From positions 1-64,000 of the forward strand of contig JBGAWK010000009.1 of assembly GCA_044227665.1 (NCBI GenBank): 64,000 nt of DNA. The letters are read 5' to 3'. The position numbers were made by a program, and so were the translations under genes. This DNA is from JBGAWK01 sp044227665 (GTDB lineage Bacteria; Bacteroidota; Bacteroidia; Chitinophagales; JADIYW01). Position 1 is the stretch's first letter, and each line of letters starts with the position of its first letter. This document shows positions 34,580 through 44,165 of the stretch, piece by piece. The notes beneath the pieces are model-generated. The model saw only the letters and a program-made list of their open reading frames with translations. It searched no databases and had not been told where the DNA came from.

Positions 34580-37459
34580 ATGATAAAGAGATTTACATTA
34601 TTGTGTTTGCTTTGGATGGCCAACAATACCTATGCTGCCACATGGGTAAAATATAATCAACTTCCTAGCGAAAGTGCTACTGAAGTAGTAAAAATTATGC
34701 CCTACAAAGATGGAATGCTTGCTTGGTCGAAGACCAATGGGGGATATCCGTATAGCCTCCATTATTTCGACAGACTAGGAAATCTAGTAATGTCAAAGGC
34801 ATTGGACTCCACCTATTTTCCACAAGTGAGTTTAATAAATAATAGTATAGAATGTGTCATTAAGCCTGATAATAGCATATCCATTCTAGCTCAGACAGGA
34901 TTATTTGGCAAAAATCTGTTCATCACAGATATAGACGAAAATCTATCCATTCTGAATAGAGATACAATAACTATTACAAATAAATTCAGGAAAGTAGAGA
35001 AGACACTCCCCACTGTAGATAATGGTATGATGATGGCTGTTTTTGAAAAAAATGCAGACAGTAGTCGCTATGTCATCTATAAGTTTGACAAACAGAACAA
35101 TATCCAATGGTATAAACTCATACGCATCCCGGAAGTTACAAATCGTGTTCCTAGGGTAAAAGTTACGGGTATCACAGATGATAATGGCAAGAGCTATACC
35201 TCACTCATCGCTTACAATGTATTTTATCCGAATCTTATCAATTATGACGATGGCATTATTTCGGCATATATTATTAATAGTGACGGTACAATCTCCCATA
35301 GAATCCATCATAATTTAGAGGACATTATTACAAGTGACGTTGCAGATCCCGTGCTTTTGGATGTTCAAAAGAAGGATGACGAATACACGACATACTTATC
35401 TTGCATAGAGTCTAATTCTCAATATACTAGAATATACAAGACTGTCTTTGATTCTGAAAATAATATCATAAGTTCGGAAAGTTATAGAGATGACTTAGTC
35501 TTTAATAACCAGCAATTGACAGCGGCCGTAAATTATTCAGGGGACATCATGTCGGCAGGCTTCCGTCATGTATTTTTGGCTAATGACTTTGGTAGAAATA
35601 AGGTAGAAATTATCCCATTGGATGATATTTCCGACAAGCTGATACAGTTTACTAAGTGTGTACCTGACTTTGAAGGTGGGTGGTTTGTAAATGGATATAT
35701 TGCTACAAATGGACGTGAGGATTTTCAGGATATATTTTTTCACTTAGATGCACCGGTAGGCATACTTAGGGGCACATCATTTAGAGATGTAAATATTAAT
35801 TGTGTAAAAAATGATGTAGAACCTACATTTGCACATCTTCCTATAGAACTCAACGGAATAATAAATCTATATACATCTACCGACAGTATGGGAGAATATT
35901 CTTTGCCTGCATTTGTAGGCAATTACGACTTATATGTCAATTTTCCAAATCCATACTGGATGCTATGTGAACTCACTCGAAATATCAGCATATCTTCACC
36001 CCTAAGTACTTTTAATATTCCTATACAGCCTGTAGTAGCTTGTCCTCTGCTAAATGTAGATATTTCTACACCTTTTTTAGAAAAATGTAAAGACAATATT
36101 TACACTATCCGATATAATAATGAAGGAGCAACGACGGCTTATAATGCCTATATCGAATTAGTATTAGACAATGCTCTGGACTGGGTAAGCGGTGAAAGTC
36201 CAACTATAGATTTGGGCAATAAAAGATATAAGATACCTTTAGGAAATTTAGCTCCTTTTACTTATGGTGAAACTCATTTTTCAGTAAATGTAAATTGTCT
36301 GAAAGCAGAGGACAGACAGACCCATTGCGTATATGCACATATCTACCCCGACACTATATGCTTGGAAGCTGCAAACTGTAGTGACAGTTCTTATCTGGAA
36401 TTTTCGGCAGAATGTATAGGTGATAGCATCCGGCTTACAATTCAAAATACAGGAACAGGAGCTACTCAAGAACCAAGACCCTTATTGATTTTGGAAGAGG
36501 ATATTATCAGGACATATAGAGATAGCATATTGCTAGAACCTGGGGAATCTTGGACTATAACTTTGCCAGCAGATGGCAATACGTACAAGTTTCTTACTAC
36601 GCCTAACCGTTGCTATTATTATTATAATATTCCCAGCACCGTTATTGAAGGTTGCGGAGGATTAAATAATACAGGCTTTGTAAACATACTTCCTCAGGAT
36701 GACAATAGTCCCTTTGTAGCCGTAAGCTGTATAGAAAATGTAAATTCATTCCCTGTTACTAGGCTATATACTCAGCCTGAGGGCTATGGCGAAAAGCATT
36801 ATATTAGTGATAGTACTAGAATAGACTACATGGTTGCATTCGTAAATTTAGGCAATAGCGTAGCACAAAATGTATTGATAATAGACACCTTGGAAGCGAA
36901 CTTAGATTGGAGTACATTCTCTTATGGGTCTGCCTCTCATGAAGCAAAATATGAGTTGTACAATAATGGTATATTATATATCTTTTTTGAAGATATTGCA
37001 CTAGAAAATTATATCGGTGACAATTCAAATGCTTTAGGTTATATAAAATTCAGCATCTTTCCGAAAAAAGACCTCCCGACGGAGACCATAATCCACAATA
37101 ATGCATCTATATATTTTGATAATAATCTGCCTGTAAACTCTAATACTATTTTTCATACTATTGGCAAAGATTTTATTATTGTAGAAACACCTACTCCTTC
37201 AGATAATAGTGACATACTTCCAAAAGTAAAAGCATATCCCAACCCATCTTCTGGAAGTGTATATATAGAATTTCCCGAAAAGATGCATATCACATATCAA
37301 GTACAAGTCTTAGACTTCTCAGGAAAAACAGTATATAATATTGATATGGACGGCAGCAAGTTAGTATTGCCCATACAAAATCTGCCTGCTGGCATCTATT
37401 TTTATAGAATTCTTGACAAAAACAATCTACTATATACAGGAAAAATTGTTAAACAATAA
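34580..37459 (+). CDS. T9SS type A sorting-domain protein
   Basis: 959 aa, exported. A signal peptide (MIKRFTLLCLLWMANNTYA) precedes a propeller-like N-terminal half rich in YDDG, DDNG and similar loops. The middle carries beta-sandwich segments (CKDNIYTIRYNNEG; RLTIQNTGTG). A conserved-repeat domain (about 745-865, DYMVAFVNLGNSVAQNVLI ... IYFDNNLPVNSN) comes next. The last 77 residues are a type A T9SS signal: AYPNPSSGSVYIEF ... VLDFSGKTV ... LPAGIYFYRI. It should cross the outer membrane and be cell-attached or released. Adhesion or surface role is inference. Confidence 0.88.
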   Translation: MIKRFTLLCLLWMANNTYAATWVKYNQLPSESATEVVKIMPYKDGMLAWSKTNGGYPYSLHYFDRLGNLVMSKALDSTYFPQVSLINNSIECVIKPDNSISILAQTGLFGKNLFITDIDENLSILNRDTITITNKFRKVEKTLPTVDNGMMMAVFEKNADSSRYVIYKFDKQNNIQWYKLIRIPEVTNRVPRVKVTGITDDNGKSYTSLIAYNVFYPNLINYDDGIISAYIINSDGTISHRIHHNLEDIITSDVADPVLLDVQKKDDEYTTYLSCIESNSQYTRIYKTVFDSENNIISSESYRDDLVFNNQQLTAAVNYSGDIMSAGFRHVFLANDFGRNKVEIIPLDDISDKLIQFTKCVPDFEGGWFVNGYIATNGREDFQDIFFHLDAPVGILRGTSFRDVNINCVKNDVEPTFAHLPIELNGIINLYTSTDSMGEYSLPAFVGNYDLYVNFPNPYWMLCELTRNISISSPLSTFNIPIQPVVACPLLNVDISTPFLEKCKDNIYTIRYNNEGATTAYNAYIELVLDNALDWVSGESPTIDLGNKRYKIPLGNLAPFTYGETHFSVNVNCLKAEDRQTHCVYAHIYPDTICLEAANCSDSSYLEFSAECIGDSIRLTIQNTGTGATQEPRPLLILEEDIIRTYRDSILLEPGESWTITLPADGNTYKFLTTPNRCYYYYNIPSTVIEGCGGLNNTGFVNILPQDDNSPFVAVSCIENVNSFPVTRLYTQPEGYGEKHYISDSTRIDYMVAFVNLGNSVAQNVLIIDTLEANLDWSTFSYGSASHEAKYELYNNGILYIFFEDIALENYIGDNSNALGYIKFSIFPKKDLPTETIIHNNASIYFDNNLPVNSNTIFHTIGKDFIIVETPTPSDNSDILPKVKAYPNPSSGSVYIEFPEKMHITYQVQVLDFSGKTVYNIDMDGSKLVLPIQNLPAGIYFYRILDKNNLLYTGKIVKQ

Positions 37460-37469
37460 TTCTCCCGAA

Positions 37470-40112
37470 TTATGTAGGCAATTTAAAAGTAAGTGTGACT
37501 TCTCCAGTCTCAGCATTTATGCTAATACGCTGTTCCGATACTTGCATATCTTTTCCAGTAGATAGTTTCATAAGTCCCGATAAGAATTGTAAGCCACTAT
37601 GAAGGACAGTTTGCATGTCACTATCCATTGATTGCTGAGGTTGATGCTTCATACCACTATCGGAAATATCACTAACGAAATTTTCATCTGCTATGACATC
37701 GGTCTCAATTTCGGCAACGGCATCTATTTCCCTCTCGGCAGTAGGAATACTAATTTCTTCGGTATTATCTTCTACAGGACTTACAATCTTCCATTTCTCT
37801 ACTATAGATGTCAATTGTTCAATAAACTGTGAGCGTCCTTTGGAAGATAAGTCCACAATACTTTGGCTACTATCTGTAGAGAGAACACTATCAAAGACGC
37901 TTTGTTTCAGTAGCAGCCCTGAGGCTATTTGTTCTTCAATAGAATTTTTTGAAATAAAATTATAAATGGCAAGCGTATTGTTCTTCTGACCTATTCTATC
38001 TATACGACCTATACGTTGATTTTTCTTAGCCGGATTCCAAGGAAGTTCAAAATTGATAAGTGTATCCGCCACTTGGAGATTGAGTCCTGCGCCACCGGCT
38101 TCAGTAGAAAGGAATACTTTACACTGTGGATTCTCTTCAAATTTTTTTATCAATTCATTACGCATTTTTACAGGTACGCTACTATTGAGTTCAGCAAATC
38201 CTATATTGTGCGTTCTGAGCATTTTACCTATAAGCTTATGTACTTTTATCCATTCTGAAAAGATTATTACCTTTCTATCTTCTTCTTTTAAGTTAAGTTT
38301 ATTCAACAATATATATATCAACTCATCTAGCTTGGGGGATTCATGAGTTTCTTCATCTATAAGGTAAGTAGAATCACATACCATGCGCATTTTTGATAGT
38401 AAAAGCTGTAGATGCTGCAAATCGTAAGGAGTCATAAACTTTTTACTTACAATCTGTGCCACACCACTGGCAAAGCCATTGTGATATTCCATCTGCAACG
38501 CTGTCATAGAAACCGGCACATCCACTTGCACCACATTTGGCAACTGCTGCAATACATCTTTTTTCTCTCTACGAAGTATCAAATCACGGACTTTGATTTT
38601 GATCTTATCCAAATCAAAATATCCATTAATTTTATTAGGCTTCACACTATCAAAAAGGCAGTGTTGATAGGAAAATTCCCACAATGGGCCAAAAAAATTC
38701 GGACTTATGATATTGACAATTGAGAAAAGATCTATGAGCTTATTTTCTATTGGCGTACCTGTAAGCACTAAAATATGTTTGTATTTCAACTGACTTATCG
38801 CTGCTGCTGTTTGAGTTTCAAAATTTTTGATACGCTGCGCTTCATCTAATATCACAAAATCTATCCCTGCACTTTGTAGATGTATTCTATCTCTCATCAC
38901 CGTCTCATAGTTGGCGATAAAAAAATGATGTGCTTTATCTCTATATTGTGCTTGCCTTTCATTGGGCAATCCTTCGATAATTAGAGCCTTTTCTTTGGTA
39001 AATTTTTCTATTTCACTTTTCCATTGTCCTTTCAGCGTTGCAGGAGTGATGACGAGTGTCTTCTTGAAATCAAAAATTTCTCTTTTTGCTATAGCTACAC
39101 CTATAGCCTGAAGGGTTTTGCCCAGCCCCATTTCATCTGCAATAATTGCTGCTTTCTTGAATACAGCAAATTGGATACCTTCTTTCTGGTAGGGATACAG
39201 ATTCGCTTTTATTCTGCTAAGATTGATAGATTTTGTAGCATTAAGGTTTTGTAACATCTCCTGTTCATACACATTACTGACCTTTTCTAATACTTCGGGT
39301 CTGATTAGCACCAATGGTGATGTGGTAGCAACTTCTATAAATTTCAAAAAATCTTTTATCTTGTCTTCTTCTATACTATTCTTTTGACCAAAAAATTCTT
39401 TTATCCATTGCCGTTCTCTCATGGGCATCACATGTGGGTAATGCCAAGATATTTTGTAATCTTCCAAAGGATTGCAAAAAATTTCGATAAATGGAAATGT
39501 CTTATCTAGTTTTTCGAAGAGATTATTGTCTTCTTTGAGTTTACGAAATGCATACATGATATGCTTTGTTGTTCCCAGCTTATTATACTTAGAATCTTTA
39601 CTGTCGCTATACCCTATTTCTTTATCAAAATCCCGCAAGAATACTTTATATCTTGTCCCTTTTTCATTTATTACTGTATGGTCTCCGAAAATATTATTTG
39701 CCCAAAGGATTTTATATTCAGATAGATCTGCCTTATGTCTTCTCTCTGCTAAAACTCTGTTTATCATTCCTTTGCGGGAATATTTCTTATGCTCTAGTGG
39801 CAACTTGGGATCTAATAATTTCAATTCATGCGCTATTTGCAAAAGGCAGGCATAGGATATTCCTTCCCATTTCACGGCACTTTTATCTCTCTCGGGAAAG
39901 ATATTATTATCTTGAATTACGATAGTATAATCATAATATTCTCCTTGTTTCTCAGAAGCAACCATCACCTCAAAAAATGAGGCGGATTGCGTAAGAATTT
40001 GGCAATAGTTATTCTGATACAGCCACTCTCCTGCATTAAGTTCTGACACGCTTAATGTTGCACCTAATTCAAGAATTTTTGCTTGAATATTTTGTAATAA
40101 ATTCATAAACAT
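37470..40112 (-). CDS. SNF2-family ATPase/helicase
   Basis: 880 aa. The N-terminal 300 residues match nothing I know. The two RecA lobes follow: LYPYQKEGIQFAV, ADEMGLGKT (325-333, Walker A), LDEAQRIKN (DEAQ box, 423-426), TGTPIEN (451-457), then STEAGGAGLNLQVAD and RIGRIDRIGQKN for motifs V and VI. The acidic C-terminal 130 residues end in a strand-like tail. Such proteins remodel protein-nucleic acid complexes; some Bacteroidota members belong to defence loci, others act with transcription (RapA). The ATG overlaps the stop of the upstream membrane-protein gene as TAATG, so the two are made together. Confidence 0.88.
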   Translation of the reverse strand: MFMNLLQNIQAKILELGATLSVSELNAGEWLYQNNYCQILTQSASFFEVMVASEKQGEYYDYTIVIQDNNIFPERDKSAVKWEGISYACLLQIAHELKLLDPKLPLEHKKYSRKGMINRVLAERRHKADLSEYKILWANNIFGDHTVINEKGTRYKVFLRDFDKEIGYSDSKDSKYNKLGTTKHIMYAFRKLKEDNNLFEKLDKTFPFIEIFCNPLEDYKISWHYPHVMPMRERQWIKEFFGQKNSIEEDKIKDFLKFIEVATTSPLVLIRPEVLEKVSNVYEQEMLQNLNATKSINLSRIKANLYPYQKEGIQFAVFKKAAIIADEMGLGKTLQAIGVAIAKREIFDFKKTLVITPATLKGQWKSEIEKFTKEKALIIEGLPNERQAQYRDKAHHFFIANYETVMRDRIHLQSAGIDFVILDEAQRIKNFETQTAAAISQLKYKHILVLTGTPIENKLIDLFSIVNIISPNFFGPLWEFSYQHCLFDSVKPNKINGYFDLDKIKIKVRDLILRREKKDVLQQLPNVVQVDVPVSMTALQMEYHNGFASGVAQIVSKKFMTPYDLQHLQLLLSKMRMVCDSTYLIDEETHESPKLDELIYILLNKLNLKEEDRKVIIFSEWIKVHKLIGKMLRTHNIGFAELNSSVPVKMRNELIKKFEENPQCKVFLSTEAGGAGLNLQVADTLINFELPWNPAKKNQRIGRIDRIGQKNNTLAIYNFISKNSIEEQIASGLLLKQSVFDSVLSTDSSQSIVDLSSKGRSQFIEQLTSIVEKWKIVSPVEDNTEEISIPTAEREIDAVAEIETDVIADENFVSDISDSGMKHQPQQSMDSDMQTVLHSGLQFLSGLMKLSTGKDMQVSEQRISINAETGEVTLTFKLPT

Positions 40113-40606
40113 TAGTCTTCTTTCCCTCTGAAAATATCTACAGGCACCTGTCGGTACTTGAATATTAGATGTACTATTCTCAATTGCATAAAGCCTAAAA
40201 AAATCATAGCAACGCTGCCGCAGAAGATCGTAAATGACTTCAAGGGATCTATTAATTCTGTAGGAATATTATTTGTAATAACTTTAGCATTCTTTTCAAA
40301 TGTAAATTCAAATCCATCTATGTATTTAGTATAGAACGAATGGTTTCTTAGCACATAAAAAAAGAGGGCAAAATTCAGAAAGAACAAAAGAAATTTTGTC
40401 CAAAATGACCAAAAAATCAATGACCTCTCAGGAAAAACTATCCAGCCAAAGTAAAGTGTAATAATAAACATACAGCATAAAAGATAAATAAAATATGGCG
40501 TATTTATAAAATCATTGAAGCGAAATGGCAATACGAATGCAGTCAGAAAAGAAATAAAAATCCATATCAAGTCGTTTAATGCTTTATATTTTGTAATTTT
40601 GTTCAT
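40112..40606 (-). CDS. Small membrane protein coupled to the SNF2 ATPase
   Basis: 164 aa with four hydrophobic segments (about 12-28, 37-58, 66-85 and 124-147) and a polar loop of about 35 residues between the third and fourth. I do not recognise a family. Its stop codon shares bases with the SNF2 start (TAATG), and a TACCTTTG box sits 5 bases before its own ATG, so it leads a two-gene operon. A membrane partner for a SNF2 ATPase is unusual; function unknown. Confidence 0.75.
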   Translation of the reverse strand: MNKITKYKALNDLIWIFISFLTAFVLPFRFNDFINTPYFIYLLCCMFIITLYFGWIVFPERSLIFWSFWTKFLLFFLNFALFFYVLRNHSFYTKYIDGFEFTFEKNAKVITNNIPTELIDPLKSFTIFCGSVAMIFLGFMQLRIVHLIFKYRQVPVDIFRGKED

Positions 40607-40619
40607 TACAACAAAGGTA
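40594..40619. promoter_or_regulatory. Face-to-face divergent promoters
   Basis: Plus strand TAATTTTG (40594-40601) for the lipoprotein gene (ATG 40632), and minus strand TACCTTTG (plus CAAAGGTA, 40612-40619) for the membrane-SNF2 pair (ATG 40606, 5 bases on). The plus box lies inside the first codons of the minus gene. Confidence 0.45.
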
Positions 40620-40631
40620 AAATTAATATCT

Positions 40632-41072
40632 ATGAAAATTAAAGCTTATTTCTTGTTTATTACTGTAATCATCATCTCAGTATTTTTTGCATGTGTACCC
40701 AATGGCACAGCACCTGAGATAATATTAAGTAACACTATTGATACCACTATAGTGGACGAATGCACTACGCTATCCAATACGCATATTGTAGGTGTAACAG
40801 TACCTGACGATGCTTCTGCAGAATTTACAATTAGAGTAGATGCAGAATTTATGGATGGTTGCGGATTTTTTGCAGGCAGAAAATTAACTAAAAGAGGGTA
40901 TCACTATTATTTAGATATAGCTACAGGTCATCATATATGTAATATATGTACTGAAGCAATTGTTCCTTACACACATTACGAGACGCTTCACACCACAAAT
41001 AGCGGCACATACACTATACATGTCAAAAATTATGATGGCAGTGAAGTAATCCGACAAGTTATTGTACATTAA
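40632..41072 (+). CDS. Orphan lipoprotein, Ig-like beta-sandwich
   Basis: From ATG 40632: a lipoprotein signal (KIKAYFLFITVIIISVFFAC, Cys21 lipidated), then about 125 residues of predicted strands ending GTYTIHVKNYDGSEVIRQVIV, like an Ig/Big-type fold. The mature part has four Cys (VDECTT, MDGCGFF, HHICNICTE), the last two as C-x2-C. I recognise no family. The frame runs further upstream but through the divergent gene, so the ATG with the signal sequence is preferred. Confidence 0.72.
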   Translation: MKIKAYFLFITVIIISVFFACVPNGTAPEIILSNTIDTTIVDECTTLSNTHIVGVTVPDDASAEFTIRVDAEFMDGCGFFAGRKLTKRGYHYYLDIATGHHICNICTEAIVPYTHYETLHTTNSGTYTIHVKNYDGSEVIRQVIVH

Positions 41073-41125
41073 TAGATAATTTTATTTTCAGGAAAGTAAA
41101 TACACCGCAAAAATCCTTAGCTTTA

Positions 41126-41812
41126 TTGGTAGATCCCGATAAGGTCAGTGCTGATTATATAGAAAAGATATTTACAAACAAAAATATAGATATAGATTAT
41201 GTCCTTGTTGGTGGCAGCATATTGCTAGAAGGCACTATAGATAATACGATAAAAACCGTAAGAAATTATACATCTCTACCCATATTTCTGTTTCCAGGAA
41301 GTCATAGTCAGCTATCACCCCTTGCTGATGGCATCTTACTCTTGTCACTCATTTCAGGAAGAAATGCTGAATTATTGATAGGTCAACACGTATATAGTTC
41401 TTATGCCTTAGCGCAGTCCAAAATCTCAATATTACCAACTGGGTATATTCTCATAGACGGAGGAATTACTACGACGGTACAATATATGAGTAACACACAG
41501 CCTATCCCGGCACATAAACCAGAGCTTGCCGCAGCCACAGCATTAGCAGGCGTACAATTAGGGCTTCAGCATATTTATCTTGAAGCAGGAAGTGGTGCAC
41601 ATCATCCAGTACCTATATCTGTAATCTCCTCAGTAAGAAGAGTTGTAGATGTCCCAATATGGGTGGGCGGCGGCATTAATTCTCCTGAAAAAGCCGCTTC
41701 TGCATTGAATGCAGGTGCCGATATTTTAGTCATAGGCACTGCTGCGGAAAAAAACATTGGCATCCTCTCATCAATCACAGAAATAGTTCGCAAGACAAAC
41801 AATAATCTATGA
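41126..41812 (+). CDS. Geranylgeranylglyceryl phosphate synthase-like (GGGPS/PcrB)
   Basis: TIM-barrel prenyltransferase joining a polyprenyl diphosphate to glycerol-1-phosphate; the Bacteroidota branch is known but its product is not fully settled. Motifs: LVDPDKV, DYVLVGGSILLEG, LFPGSHSQLSPLADGILLLSLI, LEAGSGAHHPV, VGGGINSPEKA, GADILVIGTAAEKN. TTG 41126 is the first standard start codon, but it cuts into the first strand (the frame reads FRKVNTPQKSLALLVDPDK upstream, open back to 41045). The true start must be upstream, perhaps ATA 41072 or ATT 41084, or a base is wrong. Its stop overlaps rsgA as ATGA. Confidence 0.83.
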   Translation: MVDPDKVSADYIEKIFTNKNIDIDYVLVGGSILLEGTIDNTIKTVRNYTSLPIFLFPGSHSQLSPLADGILLLSLISGRNAELLIGQHVYSSYALAQSKISILPTGYILIDGGITTTVQYMSNTQPIPAHKPELAAATALAGVQLGLQHIYLEAGSGAHHPVPISVISSVRRVVDVPIWVGGGINSPEKAASALNAGADILVIGTAAEKNIGILSSITEIVRKTNNNL

Positions 41813-42744
41813 CGGGAAGAGTAATACTCACTACAGGAAGTTGGTATGAAGTACTCACGGATAATCATGATATTATAAAATGCAGGCTCAGAGGAAAATT
41901 AAAATTAGAAGAATTAAAATCTACGAACCCCATAGCGGTAGGAGATATTGTAGAGATTATAAATGAAGACGCCACAAATGATTTTTGTATTGAGTCTATA
42001 CATGAACGAAAAAATTACATAGTAAGGCAATCTCCGAGACAGAAATTTTACAAACATATCATTGCATCAAATATTGACTACTTCCTAGTCATAGCATGTG
42101 TAAGTAAACCTAGAACATCATTAGGATTTATTGATAGATGTATTATTGCTGCAGAATGTTTTCACATACCCATAAAAATAATCATCAATAAGAGTGACAC
42201 TCATAGCGATAAAGATCATAAAATCTGTGAGGAATGGTTGAAGTTATATCGCAATGTAGGATATAATATCATGACTACGAGTACTCATACTTTAGAAAAT
42301 ATAGAAGTACTACAGGAAACCTTGGAACATAGGACTACACTTATTGCAGGACATTCGGGTGTGGGCAAGTCATCCCTACTAAATGTATTATCACCTACTC
42401 TGCGACTGCGTACTCAAAAAATATCCAACAAATGGAATAAAGGGCAGCATACTACTACTTTTGCAACGATGTACATACTTTCAGAGGATACATTCGTTAT
42501 TGACACACCAGGTATTAAAGAATTTTTCGTTATTGAAATTGAGCCCGAAGAACTTGGAGGATATTTTGTAGAGTTTCAAGAATTCATGCCCCATTGTAGC
42601 TATAATAATTGCTTACATAAAAATGAAAAAGACTGTGCGGTCAAAAAAGCTGTAGAAGCAGGTCACATACATCCAGAAAGATATATCAACTACCTAAATA
42701 TTTTGGATCAGATACAGAATGTAAAATATTGGGAGCGCATGTAA
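41809..42744 (+). CDS. rsgA: Ribosome small-subunit-dependent GTPase A
   Basis: Checks late 30S assembly and releases factors on GTP hydrolysis. An N-terminal OB domain precedes a circularly permuted GTPase: G4 (INKSD) comes before G1 (GHSGVGKSSLLN) and G3 (DTPGIKEF). A zinc knuckle CSYNNCLHKNEKDC (C, C, H, C) follows, then a C-terminal helix. 311 aa. Coupled by ATGA to the GGGPS gene and ended by a terminator that begins inside its last codons. Confidence 0.95.
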   Translation: MTGRVILTTGSWYEVLTDNHDIIKCRLRGKLKLEELKSTNPIAVGDIVEIINEDATNDFCIESIHERKNYIVRQSPRQKFYKHIIASNIDYFLVIACVSKPRTSLGFIDRCIIAAECFHIPIKIIINKSDTHSDKDHKICEEWLKLYRNVGYNIMTTSTHTLENIEVLQETLEHRTTLIAGHSGVGKSSLLNVLSPTLRLRTQKISNKWNKGQHTTTFATMYILSEDTFVIDTPGIKEFFVIEIEPEELGGYFVEFQEFMPHCSYNNCLHKNEKDCAVKKAVEAGHIHPERYINYLNILDQIQNVKYWERM

Positions 42745-42758
42745 TCGCCCCCAATATT
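42725..42758. terminator. Terminator between rsgA and metY
   Basis: 13-bp stem AATATTGGGAGCG / CGCCCCCAATATT with one mismatch, loop CATGTAAT that includes the rsgA stop codon, then six T. Serves rsgA; on the other strand it also follows the convergent metY. Confidence 0.85.
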
Positions 42759-42765
42759 GTATTTT

Positions 42766-44057
42766 TTAGGATTCCAATGCCTGCGCAAAATCTGCTTTGA
42801 TATCTTCAATATGCTCTATGCCTACAGAAACCCTAACCATTGCCTGAGAAACACCCGATGCTGCTAGTTCATCTGGACTAAGTTGTTCATGTGTAGTAGA
42901 GGCAGAATGTATAGCCAAAGTTTTGGCATCGCCTACATTAGCAACATGAGAGGTAAGTTTCAGGTTATTAATAAATTTCTTTGCAGCCTCAAAGCCCCCT
43001 TCTACTTCAAAAGTAAAAACAGAACCAAAGCCATTTTGGAGATATTGCTTACCCATTTCATAATATGGACTTGAAGGCAGTCCTGTATAGTTTACAGATG
43101 CCACCTTCGGGTGATTCTGTAGCCATTGTGCTAGTGCCAAAGCATTTTCGCAGTGGCGTTCTACGCGCAAGGATAGCGTTTCCAGCCCCTGTAAGAACAT
43201 AAATGAGTTGAAAGGACTCATTGCAGGACCAAAATCCCTGAGACCCTCTACCCTAGCGCGAATAATAAATGCTATATTGCCGAAAGGTCCCGGTGTGCCA
43301 AATACGTTCCAAAAATTCAGCCCATGATAGCCTTCAGAAGGCTCTGTAAATTGGGGATATTTTCCGTTTCCCCAATTAAAATTACCTCCATCTATGATGA
43401 CACCTCCAATACTTGTACCATGCCCACCTATCCACTTAGTCGTAGAAGCTACAACAATATGTGCTCCATGCTCCAAAGGGCGAAATAAATATCCTCCGGC
43501 ACCAAATGTATTGTCAACAATTATTGGAAGGTCATACTTTTCAGAAATAGCCTTAAACTTTTTCCAGTCAGGAACATTTCCACGTGGATTACCTATGGAT
43601 TCCAAATATATAGCCTTTGTCTTATCATCTATTCGTCTTTCAAAACTTTCAGGATTATCACCATCTGCGAATCTGCATTCCACACCCAATCTTTTAAAAG
43701 CCACCTTGAATTGATTATAAGTACCTCCATACAAGAAGGACGTGGACACAAAGTTATCGCCAGCTTGTACTATGTTGTTCAGTGCCAAAAATTGCGCCGA
43801 CTGCCCCGATGCTGTTGCTAAGGCTGCAACGCCACCTTCAAGCGCTGCTAAACGCTTCTCCAACACATCGGATGTAGGATTCATAATACGCGATATATAT
43901 TACCAAACTCCCTCAGCCCAAAAAGATTGGCCGCATGTTCTGTATCCTTAAATTGATAAGACGATGTCTGATATATGGGCACGGCACGTGAGCCAGTAGT
44001 AGGATCAGATTCCTGCCCGGCATGTAATTGTAGAGTCTCAAAACGATAATTAGTCAT
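42766..44057 (-). pseudogene. metY: O-acetylhomoserine sulfhydrylase (MetY), frameshifted
   Basis: PLP enzyme forming homocysteine (or methionine) from O-acetylhomoserine. The N-terminal 57 codons from ATG 44057 read MTNYRFETLQLHAGQES ... AANLFGLREFGNIY, then hit a stop. The rest, in another frame, starts RIMNPTSDVLEKRL and runs to the end with VASTTKWIGGHGTS (PLP Lys). Between the two halves the sequence TAT-CG-CGT-ATT-ATG is one base short of TAT-TCG-CGT-ATT-ATG (Y-S-R-I-M). Restoring one base at 43891-43893 gives 430 aa, the normal MetY length. Nothing else is damaged, so this is a recent mutation or a sequencing error; a start at 43884 would lack essential N-terminal residues. Confidence 0.88.
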
Positions 44058-44165
44058 AATAATTTTTATTTAAGGCTAAGATAATTGCAAAGAATATTAA
44101 TTCCAAAAAAATATTCTTTCATTGCCTCGGGTTTAAACCTTATTTGTATTTTTAGAAAAAAAAGA

